The notes under the pieces were generated by a model, which saw only the letters and a program-made list of their open reading frames with translations, searched no databases and was not told where the DNA came from. Below are positions 62,451 to 64,000 of a stretch of DNA of 64,000 nt, one piece after another. Location: contig CAWKGV010000012.1 in the NCBI GenBank assembly GCA_963849305.1, positions 139,397 to 203,396 on the forward strand, given 5' to 3'. The translations under genes and the position numbers were made by a program. This DNA comes from CAWKGV01 sp963849305 (lineage in GTDB: Bacteria; Pseudomonadota; Alphaproteobacteria; Acetobacterales; Acetobacteraceae). Each line of letters begins with the position of its first letter. Position 1 is the first letter of the stretch.

Positions 62451-63641
62451 TTAGCCAGCATCATCTGGCGATCTGGCTTCGCCTGCTTTCCCTGCCACGT
62501 ATGACTTTAGCGCCGCCATGCGGTTTTCCTGCTCTTTAGCCAACAGCTCCGCGCCAAGACGCGCCTGCTCTTCGCTAATTGGTGCGTTCCAAATCGCTTC
62601 CAGCTGCTCTTCGACGGCACTGCCGACCCCATCGAACGATAGGTCATTCTGCCATCCTCGCTGGAACATACGATTGAGCAATCTAGCCCCCTTCGGGCCG
62701 ATATCCTTGTCAGTGATGGCCCGCTTAAACAGCCACAGCAGCACATCAAGAACCTGCAAACCGGGACTATTATCCTCGGTGTCGAAGCGCAGCTTGCTGC
62801 CGAGCGTCTTGCCTAAGGTGATGGGCTCCTTTTCGCCGGGCCAATGCAAGGGCTCTTCGTTCGCCATCTCCGGCCGCGAATACACTTCGTGCCATCGGGT
62901 TAGAGTCTTCTCGAACTGTTCCTGCCGATCGTGCACGATTTCGCGCACGGGGCGGTCCCAGGCCTTTGACGTCTTATGCAATCCGTCCATTAGGTTGCTA
63001 AAGGCAACGAAGTTCGGAGAGTGGGCGTTGCGGCTCACCTTGTCGCGGATGTGGGTCGAGAAGTTCTCAGGATTGGTAATTGCCCATTGCATAGCCTGGG
63101 TCACGATCTCGCGCGAGCGCGCGTCCGGCAAGCGTGCCGCGCGTGCAAGGATCGCATGGGCGCCATCGACAAAAAGCCCCGCGGACTTAGCCTCGGTCTT
63201 CGCGGTGATACAATTCCATACGGTCCGGGAAATCTCCTCGTCGACAATGTACGTTGCCAGCTTGAACATCAGCACCAGCCGGAGAGGCCGAATCCAGTAG
63301 GCATGCCATGGAACGGCCAGATTCTCCCCGGCATCGAAATAGGTGTCGAAGACCTTGGCAGCAGCCAGATAACTCTTCTCCAGGCGTGACACAAAAAACC
63401 GTGCGTTGGCATTCCTGATGACTCTGAGCAGATCGTCGGCGATTTCTTCAATCCGACTGATCCCAAGTTCATTTGCGTGCAACGAGCTCGCTCCGACACG
63501 GCCGGCAATGGCTTTCAGATCACCCCTCCGTACGGCGTCGAAATTCGTTTTGGTCATCATGGCGGCCGTGACGAATACCGGCTGCTCGGGGTCAAACAGC
63601 TCGTTTCCCGTGTTCCCGGTCTCGTCGACGTACACATACAT
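62451..63641 (-). CDS. DUF3800-family protein
   Basis: A 396-residue cytoplasmic protein starting MYVYVDETGNTGNELFD, the typical acidic YVDExG opening of DUF3800, which is thought to adopt an RNase H-like fold and is often carried by mobile elements. Later parts include FFVSRLEKSY, FVDGAHAILARAARL, and a Gly/Leu helix near LQVLDVLLWLFKRAI. ATG 63641 is used because the signature begins there. The function is unknown; a nuclease-like or defence role is possible from fold and neighbours. Confidence 0.72.
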   Translation of the reverse strand: MYVYVDETGNTGNELFDPEQPVFVTAAMMTKTNFDAVRRGDLKAIAGRVGASSLHANELGISRIEEIADDLLRVIRNANARFFVSRLEKSYLAAAKVFDTYFDAGENLAVPWHAYWIRPLRLVLMFKLATYIVDEEISRTVWNCITAKTEAKSAGLFVDGAHAILARAARLPDARSREIVTQAMQWAITNPENFSTHIRDKVSRNAHSPNFVAFSNLMDGLHKTSKAWDRPVREIVHDRQEQFEKTLTRWHEVYSRPEMANEEPLHWPGEKEPITLGKTLGSKLRFDTEDNSPGLQVLDVLLWLFKRAITDKDIGPKGARLLNRMFQRGWQNDLSFDGVGSAVEEQLEAIWNAPISEEQARLGAELLAKEQENRMAALKSYVAGKAGEARSPDDAG

Positions 63642-64000
63642 GGCTGAAGCGTGGAAAAATGGGGCAGTGCTTATGGCGCCCGCCGCCGTCCCGGTCAAGA
63701 GACAAGATCGGGCTCGCACTGGATGTAGGCCACAAGCCGAATGGCCGATCTCGATGCATGCTGGCTCGCAAGCGGCCGTTCCGCTCTCCACCCTCAACCG
63801 ACCTACGGCTTGGGCACCAAGCGTCAGGTTTCATTCATCCACTAAGAATAAAGCGCTAGGTGTCTGGCCCCCGGGCTTTGATGGTGCAGTCTGCTCACCC
63901 GGGTGGCCATGGTTCCGCGCGGCAGTGTTATGGGGGAGGCGCTTGCCGTCGCGCCTCTTAAAAACCCCCGGCATAGTGGCACCTTGTCGTAGCCCACTCG
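63642..64000. other. Right edge of the window without a recognised gene
   Basis: No frame here has a credible product. A palindromic GC-rich piece (CCCGGG near 63871 and again near 63899) and the sequence after it look like the outer part of an insertion element whose body would lie beyond the window, but this cannot be shown. Confidence 0.3.

Noticed and set aside
1..64000. CRISPR array
   Set aside because: No run of regularly spaced identical repeats was seen anywhere, and no cas genes are present.
63860..64000. Start of an IS110-type element at the right edge
   Set aside because: Only terminal-looking sequence is present and no transposase codons can be read before the window ends.

Overview
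The window is 64 kb of GC-rich DNA (roughly two thirds G+C by eye) with dense, mostly short operons. It reads as an alphaproteobacterial chromosome, most likely from the Rhodospirillales/Acetobacteraceae side. This rests on a periplasmic PQQ alcohol dehydrogenase, a HpnL-like membrane protein, a PEP-CTERM protein, many CoA-transferase, acyl-CoA, SDR and Zn-hydrolase genes, and the rpmI-rplT-pheS-pheT cluster. The placement is inferred from gene content, not from a phylogeny.

Layout. 0-12 kb: catabolic genes, namely a two-subunit 3-oxoacid CoA-transferase, a hutH-hutU pair with an enolase-superfamily enzyme, an acyl-CoA dehydrogenase with an ADP-forming acyl-CoA synthetase, and an SDR/zinc alcohol dehydrogenase pair. 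12-24 kb: an operon of FAD oxidoreductase, amidohydrolase and M20 hydrolase, then a hydroxyacid dehydrogenase, HpnL-like protein, P450, SDRs, an MFS carrier and a catabolic HisD-like dehydrogenase. 24-31 kb: PEP-CTERM protein, a GT2-GT4 double glycosyltransferase, PAS protein, lipoprotein, class III CoA-transferase, and a VapBC-type toxin-antitoxin pair. 31-46 kb: fold-III decarboxylase, YihY, beta-propeller, SDR-MaoC pair, DUF421, luciferase-like oxidoreductase, epimerase, GT39-type protein, tRNA-Ser, lepA, exported carbonic anhydrase, FUSC transporter. 46-48.5 kb: a more AT-rich patch with a serine resolvase and two unknown genes. 48.5-53 kb: a glutamine synthetase-like enzyme, then a PQQ dehydrogenase with the lanthanide-type Asp pair, followed by a substrate-binding protein fused to cytochrome c. 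53-57.4 kb: phenylalanyl-tRNA synthetase and ribosomal protein genes. 57.6-64 kb: an accessory island with an IS1182-type element, a GHKL ATPase joined to a Shedu-like PD-(D/E)XK nuclease, a decayed tyrosine integrase and a DUF3800 protein.

Two candidates deserve attention. One is the GHKL-nuclease protein, a possible anti-phage system. The other is the compact alcohol-oxidation cassette, whose second gene appears to combine the XoxJ and XoxG roles.

A caution runs through the window. Several genes carry single-base frameshifts (acyl-CoA synthetase, HhH-like protein, P450, pheT, transposase, the GHKL protein). Because pheT is normally essential, at least some are probably sequencing errors rather than true pseudogenes. 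Separately there are genuine-looking relics that keep only gene ends: luciferase-like oxidoreductase, SDR, MFS tail, resolvase and integrase.
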